The notes: generated by a model from the sequence alone, not told the origin. A DNA stretch of 64,000 nt from Tessaracoccus sp. OS52 (GCF_020687685.1 NZ_JAJEWM010000003.1:186001-250000), one strand, 5' to 3'. Positions 17,166-26,792 are shown, counted from the stretch's first letter. Program-made: numbers and translations.

Positions 17166-18949
17166 CACTCGCCCTTGCGGAGACGCTCCAACCGGCTGTA
17201 CATCTCCTCGATCGCGGACCTGAACTTCTCCTCCACCTGCCGACGGCGCACCTTCAGCGTGGGCGTCAGCATCCCGTTCTCCATCGTGAGGTCGTCGTCC
17301 ATCACGGCGGTCTCCTTGGGCCGTTCCTGGCTGGGGAGGTGCTCGGTGAGCGCCTCGACCCGGGTGCGCAGTTCGTCCAGGAGTTCGTTGCTCTTCAGCC
17401 AGTCGGAGACCTCACCGGGCCAGCTGCGCACCCTCGCCAACTCCTCGACGTGCGGCAGCGAGGGCTTGACCAGGAGCGTGATGAACGGCCGGTTGTCACC
17501 CAGCAGCACGGCGTGCTCGAACAGCGGGTCGGAAAGGATGATGCCCTCGATGGGCTGCGGCGCCACGTTCTTGCCACCCAGCGTGACGATGATGTCCTTG
17601 ATGCGGTCGGTGATCACCAGGTAGCCGTCGGTGTCGACGTAGCCGGCGTCGCCGGTGTGCAGCCAGCCGTCGACGATGGCCTCGTCGGTGGCCTCCTGGT
17701 TGCGCCAGTAGCCGGCCATGATGTTGGGCCCCTTGTAGAGGATCTCGCCGTGCTCGCCGATCCGGATCTCCGATCCCTTCATCACCCGCCCCGCAGTGCC
17801 GATCTTGAACCCCTGCGGGGAGTTGAAGCTGACCAGCGGGGAGGCCTCGGTGAGTCCGTAGCCGGTGTAGACGGGCATCCCGACGGCGGAGAAGAACTCC
17901 TCCACCTCCTTGCGCAGGGGCGCCCCGCCACAGGCCAGCACCGTCTTGGGGCCGCCCATCGCCTCCCGGACGCTGCTGAGGACCAGCTTGTCGGCCAGCG
18001 GCAACTGCGCGGCCCAGAACGGCGAGGGCCTGGCGCCCTTGCGGTAGGCGTGCTGATTCTTGGCCCCAACACCCAGCGCCCACTTGAAGACGGCCCGCTT
18101 GGCCGCCGACGACGCCACCTTGGCGTGCGCCGTCGAGAACACTGTCTCGTAGAGCTTCGGAACGCTCACCATCAGCGTCGGCCGGGCCAGCACCATCTGC
18201 GTTGCGACGGTGCGGGCGTTGGAGACGTAAGTGTTCATGCAGCCCTTGAGCAGCACGATGGTGGTCCAGGCGCGCTCCAGCGCGTGCGACAAGGGCAGGA
18301 AGGCCATCGAGTGGTCGTCGGGGCCGAACGTGAAGAACTCCTCGACGGCGTACTTCTGCTTGATCAGGGCCTGGTGCTCCAGCATCACGCCCTTCGGGTC
18401 GCCGGTGGTTCCCGAGGTGTAGATGATGGAGGCCAGGTCGTCGTCCCTGGCCTCGGAGAGCCGGGCGTCGATGGCCGCGCGGTCCGGGGTGGTGAGGAAG
18501 TCGTCGTAGGAGACCACGCCGTCGGGCATGTCGTCGTACGGGTTGAGCACGACGACGCGCTCGAGTACCGGCAGGTCGTCGCGGACCTGCAGCAGGCGCT
18601 CGGCCTCGGACTGACCGCCGACGAACATGACGCGGACGTCGGAGTCCAGCGCGATGTGACGGATCTGCGACGGCGTGGAGGTGGCATACAGCGGCACCGG
18701 CACGGCACGCACCGACGTGGCGCCGAAGTCGATCTCAGACCACTCGGGGCAGTTGTTGGCGAACAGGCCGACCCGCTCCCCCGGCTGGATGCCCAGATCC
18801 AGTAGTCCCTGCGCCACCCGCTCGATCCGGTCCCAGAACTGGGAGAAGGACTGCGTGACCCATTCGTCGTCCACCCGGATGCGGGTGGCGGTCTTGTCCG
18901 GGTTCTGCTCCACGACATTGCGGAGGTGCACTGCGAGGTGCTCGATCAT
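17165..18949 (-). CDS. long-chain fatty acid-CoA ligase (FadD15-like)
   Basis: A 594-residue AMP-forming acyl-CoA synthetase that activates long-chain fatty acids for degradation or lipid synthesis, probably at the inner membrane face. Motifs: IIYTSGTTGDPKGVM (P-loop), GYGLTEASPLVS, and WLHTGDAGYVDTDGYLVI leading into DRIKDIIVTLGGKNVAP. The ATG at 18949 is supported by GAGGGGG six bases upstream; the frame upstream is fortuitous. A small membrane protein gene is coupled downstream. Confidence 0.9.
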   Translation of the reverse strand: MIEHLAVHLRNVVEQNPDKTATRIRVDDEWVTQSFSQFWDRIERVAQGLLDLGIQPGERVGLFANNCPEWSEIDFGATSVRAVPVPLYATSTPSQIRHIALDSDVRVMFVGGQSEAERLLQVRDDLPVLERVVVLNPYDDMPDGVVSYDDFLTTPDRAAIDARLSEARDDDLASIIYTSGTTGDPKGVMLEHQALIKQKYAVEEFFTFGPDDHSMAFLPLSHALERAWTTIVLLKGCMNTYVSNARTVATQMVLARPTLMVSVPKLYETVFSTAHAKVASSAAKRAVFKWALGVGAKNQHAYRKGARPSPFWAAQLPLADKLVLSSVREAMGGPKTVLACGGAPLRKEVEEFFSAVGMPVYTGYGLTEASPLVSFNSPQGFKIGTAGRVMKGSEIRIGEHGEILYKGPNIMAGYWRNQEATDEAIVDGWLHTGDAGYVDTDGYLVITDRIKDIIVTLGGKNVAPQPIEGIILSDPLFEHAVLLGDNRPFITLLVKPSLPHVEELARVRSWPGEVSDWLKSNELLDELRTRVEALTEHLPSQERPKETAVMDDDLTMENGMLTPTLKVRRRQVEEKFRSAIEEMYSRLERLRKGE

Positions 18950-19002
18950 GTGGTGCCCCCTCGGGCTCGGGTTTTCACTCAGCCTACTGGGGAGGCGTCG
19001 GC

Positions 19003-19039
19003 GGCCGCCCGGAGCGGGCGCAGTCCACTCCGGGCGGCC
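19003..19039 (-). terminator. hairpin after the small acidic protein gene
   Basis: A perfect 12-bp GC-rich inverted repeat (19003-19014 with 19028-19039, 13-base loop) directly follows the stop of the 48-residue ORF on the minus strand. No strong T tract follows, so termination efficiency is uncertain. Confidence 0.5.
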
Positions 19040-19043
19040 CCGT

Positions 19044-19190
19044 TCAGCCCTCCTCGGGCTCGTCGGATTCGGGGCCCTCTGCCGGGTCCTGGGTGTGCTC
19101 GCGCTCCTTGGTGGGTCCACCGGGCGCGACGGCGCCCTCGGCGGGCTCCTCGGGGTTGTTGCGCTCGGTCTCGTTCGGCTGCTCACTCAT
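19044..19190 (-). CDS. 48-residue acidic, disordered small protein
   Basis: A 48-residue ORF with an excellent ribosome-binding site (AGGAG seven bases before the ATG at 19190). The product is almost entirely Glu, Pro, Gly, Asn, Asp and Thr, with no hydrophobic core, so it is predicted to be unfolded and very acidic. The longer reading frame starting at 19598 is a shadow of the UbiB-like gene. No family recognised; a binding or stress-type role would be guesswork. Confidence 0.6.
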   Translation of the reverse strand: MSEQPNETERNNPEEPAEGAVAPGGPTKEREHTQDPAEGPESDEPEEG

Positions 19191-19296
19191 GGTGTGTCTC
19201 CTATCACCTGAACTGGTCTCCCACAGTAGGCCTTCGGCGGACCGGCCACCGGGCTCCTGACAGGTCTGCATGCCAGACTGAGCCGCAGGAGGTGCC

Positions 19297-21237
19297 ATGC
19301 TCATCGCCCTGTTGGGTACCGCGTTCAACGTCGGCGTCCTTCTGGTCCTCTCGAGGCGCCTCCTGGGTGTCCCGGTGGGCTGGGGGCGCACGGTCCTCGT
19401 CGGCCTGATGGTCAACTCCCTCGCCATCCCCGCGGCCACCACCATCTTCGAGGTGGTGGGTGCCGACGTGCGAGTGCCCGGCGTCGAGGTCCTGCTGCTG
19501 ACGCTGTTGCTGGGCGCGTGGGCGCTGACCATCCAGTTGATCGTGCTCACCGTCCTCGAGGCGGTGCTGCCAACCCGCTCCGTGCCGAGCCTCACCACCG
19601 TCGTGACGGAGTTTCCCGCGATGCTGCGTCGGGTGCGCCGCTACGTCGTGCTGTGGTGGATCGCCGTCCGGCATGGCCTGGCGGCCTACCTGGGCCCCAA
19701 CAAGGCGCGGGACCCCGACGTGCCGCGGCTCGCGTCGTCGCTGCGAAAAGCCCTCACCAGGGCGGGCGTGACGTTCATCAAGCTCGGCCAGATGCTCTCC
19801 ACGCGCCCCGACGTGCTCCCCGCCCCCTTCATCGCCGAGCTCTCCCGCCTGCAGAGCGAGGTGGAGGCCGAGCCCTGGAGCACCATCGAGCCGATCCTGC
19901 GGGACTCGCTCGGCCAGCCCATCGGCGAGGTCTTCTCCCACGTCGAGGAGACCCCGCTGGCCGCAGCGTCGGTTGCCCAGATCCACACCGCGACGCTGCT
20001 GGACGGCACCGACGTCGTGGTCAAGGTCCAGCGCCCCCGCGCCCGCGCCCAGGCGACGGCGGACCTCGACATCGTCACGCGGCTGGCCGAGCGGCTGGAG
20101 CGGCAGACGGACTGGGGACGCCGGATGGGGACGCTCGCGCTGGCCGAGGGGTTCCGGGACTCCCTGAACGAGGAGCTCGACTACCGCACGGAGCTGGCCA
20201 ACACCCGCGCCGTCGGAGCGGCCGACGGCGCCGTGCGCGTCCCGGACACCTACCCCGATCTCTCCTCCAGCCGGGTGCTGGTCATGGAGAGGCTGGATGG
20301 ACAGCCCCTGTCCAGGGCTGGCGAACTGCTCCAGGCGATGCCGCGGGAACGCCGTCGGGAACTGGCCGACGACCTGTTCGCCGCCGTCCTGAACCAGATC
20401 ATCGTCACCGGTGTCTTCCACGCCGACCTGCACCCGGGCAACATCTTCCTGACCCCCAGCGGGCTGGCGCTGCTCGACTTCGGATCCGTCGGGCGGCTCG
20501 ACAAGACCTCGCGCACCAGCCTCGGCATGGTGCTGCTCGCAATCGACCGCGAGGACGCCATCGCAGCCACCGACGCGCTCATCGACCTGCTCGACCGTCC
20601 CGACGGTCTCGACGACCGGCTCCTGGAGCGCCAGGTCGGTCAGCTGATCCTGCGCTTCGGCGACGGCGTGGGTGCCTCCGGCACCGGTGAGGTGTTCGCG
20701 CAACTGATCGAGCTGGTCCTCGACCACGGCTTCAGCATCCCGCCGCAGCTGGCGGCCGCCTTCCGCGCCCTCGGCGCCCTGGAGGGCTCGCTGGCCCTGC
20801 TCGCGCCGGAGGTGGACCTCGTCTCCATGGCGCGACGGCACGGCGCCGGCATCATGAGCGCGCAGGCCACTCCGCAGGCGGTGCGCACGACGCTCGAGAA
20901 CCAACTCGCCACGCTGGTACCGCTGATCCAGCGCCTGCCCCGTCGGATCTCCCGGATCACCGAGCAGTTGGAGGACGGGACGCTCGTGGTCAACATGCGC
21001 ACGATGGGGAGCCAGCACGAGCGCTCCTACGTGACCGGTCTGGTGCAGCAGGTGAGCACGAGCCTGCTTGCCTCCGCGGCGGGGATCGGCGGGGTCATGC
21101 TCCTGCAGGCCGACGGTGGCCCAACCTTCCTGCCGGGCCTGGGCATGTGGCCGTTCCTGGGGCTCACGTTCCTGTTCATCGCATTCGTGCTGGGCACCAG
21201 GGTGCTCATCGACATCTTCCACGGCCGGGACCGTTAG
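19297..21237 (+). CDS. ABC1/UbiB-family protein kinase-like membrane protein
   Basis: A 646-residue member of the ABC1/ADCK/UbiB family. Three N-terminal membrane helices (about residues 1-95) precede the atypical kinase-like domain: FIKLGQMLSTRPD (the KxGQ motif), AAASVAQIHTA (Ala-rich loop replacing the Gly loop), VVVKVQRP (Lys), FHADLHPGNIF and LLDFGSVGRLD. Two C-terminal helices complete it. Family members act in quinone or lipid metabolism as ATPases or kinases; the client here is unknown. AGGAGG is four bases before the ATG. Confidence 0.88.
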   Translation: MLIALLGTAFNVGVLLVLSRRLLGVPVGWGRTVLVGLMVNSLAIPAATTIFEVVGADVRVPGVEVLLLTLLLGAWALTIQLIVLTVLEAVLPTRSVPSLTTVVTEFPAMLRRVRRYVVLWWIAVRHGLAAYLGPNKARDPDVPRLASSLRKALTRAGVTFIKLGQMLSTRPDVLPAPFIAELSRLQSEVEAEPWSTIEPILRDSLGQPIGEVFSHVEETPLAAASVAQIHTATLLDGTDVVVKVQRPRARAQATADLDIVTRLAERLERQTDWGRRMGTLALAEGFRDSLNEELDYRTELANTRAVGAADGAVRVPDTYPDLSSSRVLVMERLDGQPLSRAGELLQAMPRERRRELADDLFAAVLNQIIVTGVFHADLHPGNIFLTPSGLALLDFGSVGRLDKTSRTSLGMVLLAIDREDAIAATDALIDLLDRPDGLDDRLLERQVGQLILRFGDGVGASGTGEVFAQLIELVLDHGFSIPPQLAAAFRALGALEGSLALLAPEVDLVSMARRHGAGIMSAQATPQAVRTTLENQLATLVPLIQRLPRRISRITEQLEDGTLVVNMRTMGSQHERSYVTGLVQQVSTSLLASAAGIGGVMLLQADGGPTFLPGLGMWPFLGLTFLFIAFVLGTRVLIDIFHGRDR

Positions 21238-21276
21238 CCCGCCCGAACGCACGGGCCCGCGTGCCAGACTGACGCC

Positions 21277-22683
21277 ATGAGCAGCGTCGCCACCCCCTTG
21301 CCCGCAGTCGAGTCGGAGCCGAGGCCCTGGCGGAACCGGTTGGCGTTCGGGCTGGGCACGCTTGGCCGGGACATGACGGCCGCCATGGTCAGCATGTTCC
21401 TGATGTTCTACCTGAGCGACGTCCTCGACGTCTCGGAACCGGTCCTCGCGGCCGTCACGGTGATCCTCGTCGTGATGCGGATCTTCGACGCCGTCAACGA
21501 TCCCTTCATGGGCGTCGTGGTGGACAACACACGCAGCCGGTGGGGCAAGTTCAAGCCGTGGATCGCCGTCGGAGCGCTGCTGTGGGGTCTCACGACGGTG
21601 CTGATGTTCGTCGACACGGGCCTCCGCGGCACCGCCTTCCTGGTGGTGTTCACGCTGGTGTACCTGGCCTGGGAGATCAGCTACACCATCAACGACATCT
21701 CCTTCTACGGCCTGCTGCCGTCACTGACCCGCAACCAGAAGGAGCGCGAGGCCATCGGCGTGATCGCCCGGATCTGCGCCAACATCGGCCTGTTCGCCGT
21801 CGTCGTCGCGATCGTGCCGATCACGACGATGCTCGGGGAGCGGCTCGGCAGCCTGCAGCAGGGCTGGCTCGTCCTTTCGGTGATCCTCGTGGTGGTCATG
21901 CTGGCGTTCCAGTCGCTGACCGTGGTGTTCGCGCGGCAGCGGGTCGCGGTGCCGGTCGAGCACACGCCACTCCGCGACCTGGCTCGCGTCATCGGGAAGA
22001 ACGACCAACTACTCTGGGTGACCCTCGCCATGGTGATCTTCATGGCCGGCTACACCGCCACGACCAGCCTGGGCATCTACTACTTCAAGTACGTCTACCG
22101 CGACGAGGGCATGTACTCGATCTTCGCCGCCATCCTCGGCGTCGCCCAGCTCACGGGACTCGCGGTGTTCCCGCTGGTCGCCAAGGTCCTGAGCCGGCGC
22201 GCCATCCACCTGCTGGCCACCGTGCTGTGCGTGGGTGGGCTGCTGGTGTTCGCGCTCGCCGCCCAGGACATGCTGGTCATCGGAGTGGCGGGGGTGCTGC
22301 TGTTCGTCGGGCAGGCGTTCATCCAGTTGCTGATGCTGATGTTCGTCGCCGACTGCGTCGAGTACGGCGAATGGAAGCTGGGACGTCGCAACGAGTCGGT
22401 CACCTTCTCGCTCCAACCGTTCATCTACAAGGGCTCCAACGCCCTGGGGACAGCCTTGGTGGGGTTGGCGCTCCTCTGGTCCGGGATCAGCCGGATCGCC
22501 TCTCCGTCCGAAATGACCGAGGCCGGGATCAACAACTTCAAGGTGGTCATGATGATCATCCCGCTCATCCTGATGATCATCAGCTGGGTCATCCTGCGGG
22601 CGAAGTACAGGATCGACGAGCCGCGCTACGCGGCGATCGTCGCCGAACTCGCGGCGCGGGAGGCTCGGACCACCGCGAACTGA
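21277..22683 (+). CDS. GPH-family sugar:cation symporter (MFS)
   Basis: A 468-residue transporter with about twelve membrane helices and the GPH-type hallmark DAVNDPFMGVVVDNTRSRWGK between helices 2 and 3. It would take up a glycoside, pentoside or hexuronide with Na+ or H+. The start lacks a Shine-Dalgarno sequence but CAGACT stands six bases before the ATG, consistent with a leaderless transcript. No glycosidase is adjacent, so the substrate cannot be inferred. Confidence 0.85.
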   Translation: MSSVATPLPAVESEPRPWRNRLAFGLGTLGRDMTAAMVSMFLMFYLSDVLDVSEPVLAAVTVILVVMRIFDAVNDPFMGVVVDNTRSRWGKFKPWIAVGALLWGLTTVLMFVDTGLRGTAFLVVFTLVYLAWEISYTINDISFYGLLPSLTRNQKEREAIGVIARICANIGLFAVVVAIVPITTMLGERLGSLQQGWLVLSVILVVVMLAFQSLTVVFARQRVAVPVEHTPLRDLARVIGKNDQLLWVTLAMVIFMAGYTATTSLGIYYFKYVYRDEGMYSIFAAILGVAQLTGLAVFPLVAKVLSRRAIHLLATVLCVGGLLVFALAAQDMLVIGVAGVLLFVGQAFIQLLMLMFVADCVEYGEWKLGRRNESVTFSLQPFIYKGSNALGTALVGLALLWSGISRIASPSEMTEAGINNFKVVMMIIPLILMIISWVILRAKYRIDEPRYAAIVAELAAREARTTAN

Positions 22684-22716
22684 GCGGGTCGGGCGGGCCG
22701 GTGGTTCGTGGCCCCT

Positions 22717-22788
22717 GGAGGAATGGACAGAAACCCCGTTTTCTTTGCATGGGAGTGCAAAGAAAACGGGGTTTCTGGCAATTCCTCC
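22717..22788. repeat. long palindrome, copy 1 (33-bp arms)
   Basis: Arms 22717-22749 and 22756-22788 pair with only two mismatches around the loop TGGGAG. The core arm is CAGAAACCCCGTTTTCTTTG. The element lies between convergent genes, where it could terminate both, but a sibling at 31202-31273 lies between divergent genes, so termination cannot be the general role. Confidence 0.85.
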
Positions 22789-22800
22789 AAGGGTGGCTAC

Positions 22801-24225
22801 CTATGCCTCGGGACGACCGTAGGCCTCGAGCAGCCGCAGCCACACCTCGCTCATGGTGGGGTAGGTGGGGACCGCGTGCCATAGGCGGCCCAGCGGCACT
22901 TCTCCCACGACCGCGACGGTCGCCGCGTGGAGCAACTCCGCGACGTCGGCGCCCACGAACGTCATGCCCACCACCACCGACCTCGCCTCGTCGACCACCA
23001 TGCAAGCCGTGCCCTCGTAGCCGTCGCGGCGAAGACTCGCCCCCGCCACGGCGCCCAACGGCGTCTCGACCACCCGCACGTCCAAACCGGCATCCCTGGC
23101 CGCGGCGGCGGTGAGGCCCACCGCGGCCACCTGCGGGTCGCTGAACACCACCTGCGGCACCGCCGAATGGTCGGCGGTGGCGACGTGCGCGCCCCAGGCC
23201 CCGCTGTCCACCCGGCGCCCCGCCGCGCGGGCCGCGATCACGTCGCCCGCAGCGCGTGCCTGGTACTTCCCCTGGTGGGTCAGCAGCACCCGGTTGTTGA
23301 CGTCCCCCACCGCGTAGAGCCAGTCCACTCCCGCCACCCGCATCGTGTCGTCGACGTCGAGGTACTCGCCGTCGGTGAGCCCGACGGCGGCCAGGCCCAG
23401 ATCGTCGGTGCGCGCCCGGCGTCCAGTGGCCACCAGCACCTCTGCCGCGACGACGCTTCGGCCATCCCCGGTCTCGACCGTGACCCTGCCGCCGGCCCGC
23501 GTCACCCGCGTCGTCTCCGCACCGACGGTGACGGTCACGCCGCGCTCCCGGAGCCGCTTGGTCACCGCCTCACCTGCGAAGGGCTCCATCCTCTTCAGCA
23601 GCGGGCTGCGGGCAAGGACCGTGACGTCGGAGCCCAGGTCCGCGAACGCCGTCGCCAGCTCGCAGGCCACCACCCCGCCGCCGATGATGACCAGACTCTC
23701 CGGCACCTCCCGGGCGCTGGTGGCATCCCGACTCGTCCAGGGCCCGGCAGCGCGCAGCCCCTCGATGCCGGGGATCGCAGCCTCGGACCCGGTCGCGACG
23801 GCGACGGCGTGCCTCGCGCGGAGGACCTGGGCGGGTCCGCCGTCGGTCTGCACCGTCACCTCGCGTTCGGCCGTGATCCGGCCCTTGCCACGGAACAAGG
23901 TGAGCCCGGCTCCCTCCACCCATTCCACCTGCGACCTGTCGTCCCAGTTGGAGGTGAACTCGTCGCGACGTCGCAGGACGGCTGCGACGTCGAGGCCGCC
24001 GGTGACCGCCTCCCGCGCACCGCCCACCGCCTGCGCGGCTCGCAGCGCCTCACCGGAGGTGAGCAGCGCCTTGGAGGGCATGCACGCCCAGTAGGAGCAG
24101 TCCCCGCCGACGAGCTCGTCCTCGATGATCGCGACGCTGAGGCCGCCCTGGGCGGCGCGGTCGGCAACATTCTCGCCAGTTGAGCCGGCGCCGATGACGA
24201 TGAGGTCGAAGTCCGTGGTTTCCAT
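22801..24225 (-). CDS. FAD-dependent pyridine nucleotide-disulfide oxidoreductase
   Basis: A 474-residue flavoprotein of the lipoamide dehydrogenase/mercuric reductase/mycothione reductase superfamily. The FAD-binding GAGSTGE is at the N-terminus; the redox cysteines are in GGDCSYWACMPSKAL (C-x4-C spacing kept, but with an unusual SYWA between them); NAD(P) binding shows as VIIGGGVVACELA; and the dimer-interface end carries HAVPTYPTMSE. There is no N-terminal heavy-metal domain and no C-terminal Cys pair of MerA, so mercuric reduction is not supported. It precedes a DUF305 gene and may act in thiol or metal defence; substrate unknown. Confidence 0.85.
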   Translation of the reverse strand: METTDFDLIVIGAGSTGENVADRAAQGGLSVAIIEDELVGGDCSYWACMPSKALLTSGEALRAAQAVGGAREAVTGGLDVAAVLRRRDEFTSNWDDRSQVEWVEGAGLTLFRGKGRITAEREVTVQTDGGPAQVLRARHAVAVATGSEAAIPGIEGLRAAGPWTSRDATSAREVPESLVIIGGGVVACELATAFADLGSDVTVLARSPLLKRMEPFAGEAVTKRLRERGVTVTVGAETTRVTRAGGRVTVETGDGRSVVAAEVLVATGRRARTDDLGLAAVGLTDGEYLDVDDTMRVAGVDWLYAVGDVNNRVLLTHQGKYQARAAGDVIAARAAGRRVDSGAWGAHVATADHSAVPQVVFSDPQVAAVGLTAAAARDAGLDVRVVETPLGAVAGASLRRDGYEGTACMVVDEARSVVVGMTFVGADVAELLHAATVAVVGEVPLGRLWHAVPTYPTMSEVWLRLLEAYGRPEA

Positions 24226-24266
24226 GCTCCATCCTCACCCCGACGGGCTCGTCGTGCAGCGGAGCC

Positions 24267-24872
24267 TCACAACTCGCCGAGCAGTTCCTCCATCTCGGCG
24301 ATCTCCGCCTGCTGGTCCGCGATGATCTTCTCCGCCAGCGCCAGGGCCTCGGCGTTCTCACCCTCGTCCAACTCGGCCTCGGCCATCTCGACGGCGCCCT
24401 GGTGGTGGGCGATCATCCCGCTCAGGAACCGCTCGTCGAACTCGGCCCCGGACAACCCGTCCAGCTCGCCCATCATCTCCTCCTGGCTCATGCCGTCCAT
24501 GTCCATCCCGCCGTGGTCCATCCCGCCATGCTCCGACGGCGACGTCTCCTCACCCCAGGCGGTGAGCCAGGCGCTCATCTGCTCGATCTCGGGACCCTGG
24601 GCGGCGGCGATCCGCTCGGCCAGGGAAACCACCTCGGGGGTCTCTGCCCGTTCCACGGCCAGTTCGGCCATCTCGATGGCGCCCTCGTGGTGGATGATCA
24701 TCATCTGCGCGAAGGTGGTGTCCGCCTCGTTGTGCTCCGACGATGCGCTCGCCGTCGCCACGGGCGTCGCTCCAGGTGACGCGGGAGTGGTCGTCGGGGC
24801 CGCACAAGCCGACAGTGACGCCGTCAGGACCAGCCCGCCGAGCGTGGTCGCGATCCGTTGCTTCCGGTTCAT
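24267..24872 (-). CDS. DUF305 lipoprotein (metal/copper-associated family)
   Basis: A 201-residue lipoprotein with a lipobox (ASLSACAA) and two copies of the DUF305 helical signature: MMIIHHEGAIEMAELA and MIAHHQGAVEMAEAEL, each with paired His and a Met/Glu-rich helix. Between them lies the Met/His-rich stretch HGGMDHGGMDMDGM, a likely copper or silver ligand set. GGAG lies eight bases before the ATG. DUF305 proteins are frequent in copper-resistance clusters, but their biochemical role is not settled. Confidence 0.88.
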   Translation of the reverse strand: MNRKQRIATTLGGLVLTASLSACAAPTTTPASPGATPVATASASSEHNEADTTFAQMMIIHHEGAIEMAELAVERAETPEVVSLAERIAAAQGPEIEQMSAWLTAWGEETSPSEHGGMDHGGMDMDGMSQEEMMGELDGLSGAEFDERFLSGMIAHHQGAVEMAEAELDEGENAEALALAEKIIADQQAEIAEMEELLGEL

Positions 24873-24966
24873 CTTGGGACTCCGTTCCGCCGACGCGGTC
24901 GCCGGCTACGCAGTGGATGCTATGAGCCAATCCGCGCAAAACCACCCGCACCAGGTCAAGAAATGA

Positions 24967-26094
24967 TCAAGAAGCGCCCGTTGTGCCGGCCAGCGGAAGC
25001 TGCAACGTGAACGTCGTCCCCCTGCCGACGCCTGCACTGGCAACGGTGAGGGTGCCGCCGTGCGCCAGCGCCAGGCTGCGCGCGATCGTCAGCCCGATCC
25101 CCGAGCCACCCGCGTCGCGTGCGCGGGCGGCGTCGGCCCGGTAGAACCTCTCGAAGACCCGGTCCTGGTGCTCCGGCGCCAGACCATCCCCGGTGTCGGT
25201 CACGGTGATGACGGCTGAATCCCTCGCCCCGCGCGCCCTGATCTGCACCCGTCCGCCACCCGGGGTGTGCCGCAGGGCGTTGTCGAGCAGGTTCCCGAGG
25301 ATCTGGCCCACGCGCTGCGGGTCGACGGCCGTCACGCTCCCGTCCGGGTCCGACGACAGTTCCACCCCCTTGGCCGCGTACCGGGCAGCGAACGACGCGA
25401 CGGCGTGGGAGAGCAGTTCCGCGACTGCGATCGGCTGCCGGTCCAGGACGAACCGACCCTCCTCGGCGCGGGAGACGTCGTCAAGGTCATGGGCGATCTT
25501 CTGCAGCCGCGCCGCCTGGAGTGCCAACAGGTGCTCGCTCTCGGAGTCCCACGGGATGACCCCGTCGGCCAGGGCCTCCAGTTCCGCGGAGAGGGTGGCC
25601 AGCGGCGTGCGAAGTTCGTGAGCCACGTCGGAGAGCAGCCGCCGCCGGCTCTCCTCGGTGGAGTCGAGCCGCTCGGCCATGCCGTTGAAGGCCTCGCCGA
25701 CGGCGTCGAACTCCGGCCCGGCATCCCCGGCCGGCACGCGCGCGGAGTAGTCACCCGCCTCGACGAGGCTGGCCGCGGCCGTCAACTGCTCCAGCGGGCG
25801 CCGCAGCCGCCGGGTCTCGACCCAGGCGAGCGCCGTCGCCAGCACCAGCGCCACCGCAAGGCCCACGCCAAGCGACGTCGCACCGGCGTCGACGAAGGCC
25901 TCCTCGACGTGTGCCATCTCGGCCGAGCCCGCGGGGAGTCCCAACTCGAGCAGGTGTTCGTGGAACAGGGGCGGCCCGACGACCAGGGCCACGAACGCGG
26001 CGGTGATCACGCTCGCGGTCACCACCAGCGCCTGCGTCAGGAACGTCCGGGTGCCCCACCGCAGCCTGCCTGCCCGCTCCCGGAGCCCCCTCAT
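24967..26094 (-). CDS. two-component sensor histidine kinase
   Basis: A 375-residue membrane sensor: helix 1 (about residues 18-40), a short extracytoplasmic loop of about 30 residues, helix 2 (about 70-92), a HAMP domain, the dimerisation domain with the phospho-accepting His in SDVAHELRTPLATL, and a catalytic ATPase domain (NLLDNALRHTPGG, DTGDGLAPE, GSGIGLTIA). The start overlaps the regulator stop (ATGA). The small sensory loop carries few ligand-type residues; the neighbouring DUF305 and thiol-redox genes suggest an envelope metal or redox cue. Confidence 0.9.
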   Translation of the reverse strand: MRGLRERAGRLRWGTRTFLTQALVVTASVITAAFVALVVGPPLFHEHLLELGLPAGSAEMAHVEEAFVDAGATSLGVGLAVALVLATALAWVETRRLRRPLEQLTAAASLVEAGDYSARVPAGDAGPEFDAVGEAFNGMAERLDSTEESRRRLLSDVAHELRTPLATLSAELEALADGVIPWDSESEHLLALQAARLQKIAHDLDDVSRAEEGRFVLDRQPIAVAELLSHAVASFAARYAAKGVELSSDPDGSVTAVDPQRVGQILGNLLDNALRHTPGGGRVQIRARGARDSAVITVTDTGDGLAPEHQDRVFERFYRADAARARDAGGSGIGLTIARSLALAHGGTLTVASAGVGRGTTFTLQLPLAGTTGAS

Positions 26095-26792
26095 CCGGCA
26101 CCCATGCGGTAGCCCACCCCGCGCACGGTCAGGATGTAGCGGGGCTCGGCCGGCGGGTCGCCCAGTTTCTTGCGGAGGTTGGCCACGTGGACGTCCACGA
26201 CGTGCTCGTCGCCCACCCACCCCGGACCCCACACCTCGTCGATGATCTGGCGCCTGCTCAAGGCCAGGTTGGGGCGCGCGGACAGGGCGTCGAGGATGTC
26301 GAACTCGGTCCGTGTGACGTCGACGGCCTCACCGCCCACCCACACGTCGCGGCCGCCCGGGTCCACGCTCAGGGCACCGAAGGCCCGGCGCGACTCCGGT
26401 GGGCGGCTGTCGGCGCGACGGGGCCGCCGCAGCACCGTCTTCACCCTGGCCACGAGCTCGCGCGGGCTGAACGGCTTGGTGAGGTAGTCGTCGGCCCCGA
26501 CCGACAGACCGATCAGCTTGTCCACCTCGTCCACCCGGGCCGTCAGCATCAGCACGTAGCAGTCCGAGAACGTCCGGACCTGCCGGCAGACCTCGATCCC
26601 GTCCATGCCCGGCAGGCCGAGGTCGAGGATGATGACGTCAGGGTCCAGTTCCTGGGCGAGCGCGACGCCGTCGGGCCCGGTGTAGGCCTCGGTGACCCCG
26701 AATCCTGCCTGACGGAGATAGGAGCTGACGATTCCGGCGAGCGCGCGCTCGTCGTCCACGACCAGCACCTGGGCGCCCGATGAGTCAACCAT
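26091..26792 (-). CDS. OmpR-family response regulator
   Basis: A 233-residue regulator. The receiver domain shows the acidic pair (VVDDE), the phospho-acceptor Asp in ILDLGLPGMDG, a Thr in LMLTAR and the Lys in YLTKPFSPREL; the C-terminal winged-helix domain has LSRRQIIDEVWG and VDVHVANLRKKLGD. ATG at 26792 is preferred to the TTG one codon upstream; no ribosome-binding site is visible, but GATACT lies six bases before it, compatible with a leaderless start. Its kinase is coupled downstream. Confidence 0.9.
   Translation of the reverse strand: MVDSSGAQVLVVDDERALAGIVSSYLRQAGFGVTEAYTGPDGVALAQELDPDVIILDLGLPGMDGIEVCRQVRTFSDCYVLMLTARVDEVDKLIGLSVGADDYLTKPFSPRELVARVKTVLRRPRRADSRPPESRRAFGALSVDPGGRDVWVGGEAVDVTRTEFDILDALSARPNLALSRRQIIDEVWGPGWVGDEHVVDVHVANLRKKLGDPPAEPRYILTVRGVGYRMGAG

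Noticed and set aside
19204-21252. 682-codon minus-strand frame opposite the UbiB-like gene
   Set aside because: His/Gln/Arg/Asp-rich shadow sequence without domains; the plus strand carries all ABC1 motifs.
22801-24225. Mercuric reductase (merA)
   Set aside because: Lacks the C-terminal vicinal cysteines and the N-terminal metal domain, and no merR, merT or merP is present.
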